Below, in pieces: positions 63,296 through 64,000 of a DNA stretch of 64,000 bases. Below the pieces are notes generated by a model that was given only the letters and a program-made list of their open reading frames with translations, did not search any database and was not told the DNA's origin. This stretch comes from JAGMXM01 sp964458325 (GTDB lineage: Bacteria; Verrucomicrobiota; Verrucomicrobiia; Limisphaerales; UBA1319): positions 62,001 through 126,000 of the forward strand of contig CAYWIM010000001.1 of the NCBI GenBank assembly GCA_964458325.1. The letters run 5' to 3'. Every line of letters starts with the position of its first letter. The stretch's first letter is position 1. Both the position numbers and the translations under genes were made by a program.

Positions 63296-64000
63296 TCATC
63301 CACCCAGCGCCGCAAACAGGGTCCGAATCTCTTCTTCCACCTCGCCCGGCCCTGGCACCGTGCGGCCGATTTCCTCCCGCAACAGCTCCCGATAACGCTT
63401 CCGCATTCGGTGCGCCGCCACCCTTGCCGCTCCCTCGCTCAGGCCCAGTTGCCGTCCCAAATCCCGATACGAATCCCCCGGATGCCCGCCCGACAGGGTG
63501 CCTTTGAGCACCCCATACAGATCTTCGCGCCCCGAATCGGCATACTCTTTGCGCAGGCAGCCCAGGACGAGATCCAACAACGCATAAGCCCATTGGCGGT
63601 CATACGCGCGGTCCGGGGTGTCATCCGGCGAGACCGCCTCCATGCACCGGGTCTCCGCCGTCTCCAGGTCCAGCGAGGCCATCGACGCTCTCCCTCCGCG
63701 CTTCCGTGCCCTGGCTTTCTCCCATTCGTGCCCGAGGAAATGCTTCATCGAGGCGAGCAAAAACGAACGAAACCGGCCCCGCTCCGGGTCGGCTTTGGCG
63801 ATGGCTCTTTGTTCCAGCAGCCGGGCGAAGAACTCCTGGGTGAGGTCCTGCGCGTCCTGCGGCGCATAACCCAGCCGGCGAACAAAGGAATAGAGCGGCG
63901 GCCAATAATCTCGACACAACTGTTCGAGTGCGGCTTGCGCGCGCAAACTGTCATCCGCTTGCGCCGCGAGCACTTCCGTCCACTTGGTCGTCACAAAATC
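63296..64000 (-). CDS. ECF-like RNA polymerase sigma factor, 5' end outside window
   Basis: About 234 codons are visible and the frame is open to the window edge (D-F before V-T-T-K-W, a typical family beginning), so the true start lies beyond 64000. Region 2 has R-R-L-G-Y-A-P-Q-D-A-Q-D-L-T-Q-E-F-F and region 4 a helix-turn-helix (G-D-S-Y-R-D-L-G-R-Q-L-G-L-S-E-G-A-A). It belongs to the ECF-like group that accompanies Ser/Thr kinases in Verrucomicrobiota and Planctomycetota. It likely directs RNA polymerase to a small regulon; partner signalling with the kinase is inferred from position. Confidence 0.88.
   Translation of the reverse strand, partial: DFVTTKWTEVLAAQADDSLRAQAALEQLCRDYWPPLYSFVRRLGYAPQDAQDLTQEFFARLLEQRAIAKADPERGRFRSFLLASMKHFLGHEWEKARARKRGGRASMASLDLETAETRCMEAVSPDDTPDRAYDRQWAYALLDLVLGCLRKEYADSGREDLYGVLKGTLSGGHPGDSYRDLGRQLGLSEGAARVAAHRMRKRYRELLREEIGRTVPGPGEVEEEIRTLFAALGG

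Overview
The window (64 kb, high GC) reads like a chromosome segment or metagenome-assembled contig of a Verrucomicrobiota bacterium, probably of the Pedosphaera/Limisphaerales type. This is inferred from the gene mix, not from a marker gene: an ECF-like sigma factor beside a Ser/Thr kinase with an N-terminal zinc ribbon, a PEP-CTERM protein, LVIVD and Ig-like secreted proteins, a DUF5069 gene and type II secretion (T2SS)-like genes of a divergent kind. There is no rRNA, tRNA, CRISPR array or intact insertion sequence that I can support.

Layout. 1-13.4 kb (+): the end of a type IV pilus/T2SS-like assembly cluster, made of a PilM/GspL-like protein, a PilO protein with a PilP/GspC-like tail, a giant secretin of about 3450 residues with about 34 secretin N-domains, and a lipoprotein, all joined by 4-base overlaps. 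13.5-16.1 kb (+): a secreted Ig/LVIVD propeller protein. 16.2-20.2 kb (-): a LarA-type racemase, a PaaK-like adenylate-forming enzyme, a DUF5069 protein and an EEP-family hydrolase. 20.2-21.2 kb: a decayed PA14/heparinase-like region. 21.2-26.8 kb (-): a MoxR/Bat (von Willebrand) operon. 27.3-28.5 kb (-): a DUF4143 ATPase.

28.9-44.8 kb (-): a very compact T2SS operon with gspE, F, G, H, I, J and K, PilM/GspL-, PilO/GspM- and PilP/GspC-like genes, and a secretin divided between two genes (N-domains, then channel). It ends with a histidine kinase and a sigma-54 activator. Upstream of the first gene (a small secreted coiled-coil protein) there is a near-consensus sigma-54 promoter with three TGCGCA sites at enhancer distance. 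The operon may therefore encode its own activator.

45-64 kb: a Tat-type GH5 hydrolase (+); a GlcD-type FAD oxidase, a DUF2007 protein, a toxin-antitoxin remnant and an MlaEFD lipid transport operon (-); a secreted propeller protein (+); an SDR dehydrogenase and a PQQ-type propeller protein (-); a 279-bp fold-back element; a PEP-CTERM protein (-); panC-nadB-MFS (+); a membrane Ser/Thr kinase and its sigma factor (-), the latter cut by the right edge.

The strongest candidate for an undescribed system is the giant-secretin cluster at the left edge, together with the parallel T2SS operon that has a split secretin and a putative sigma-54 circuit.
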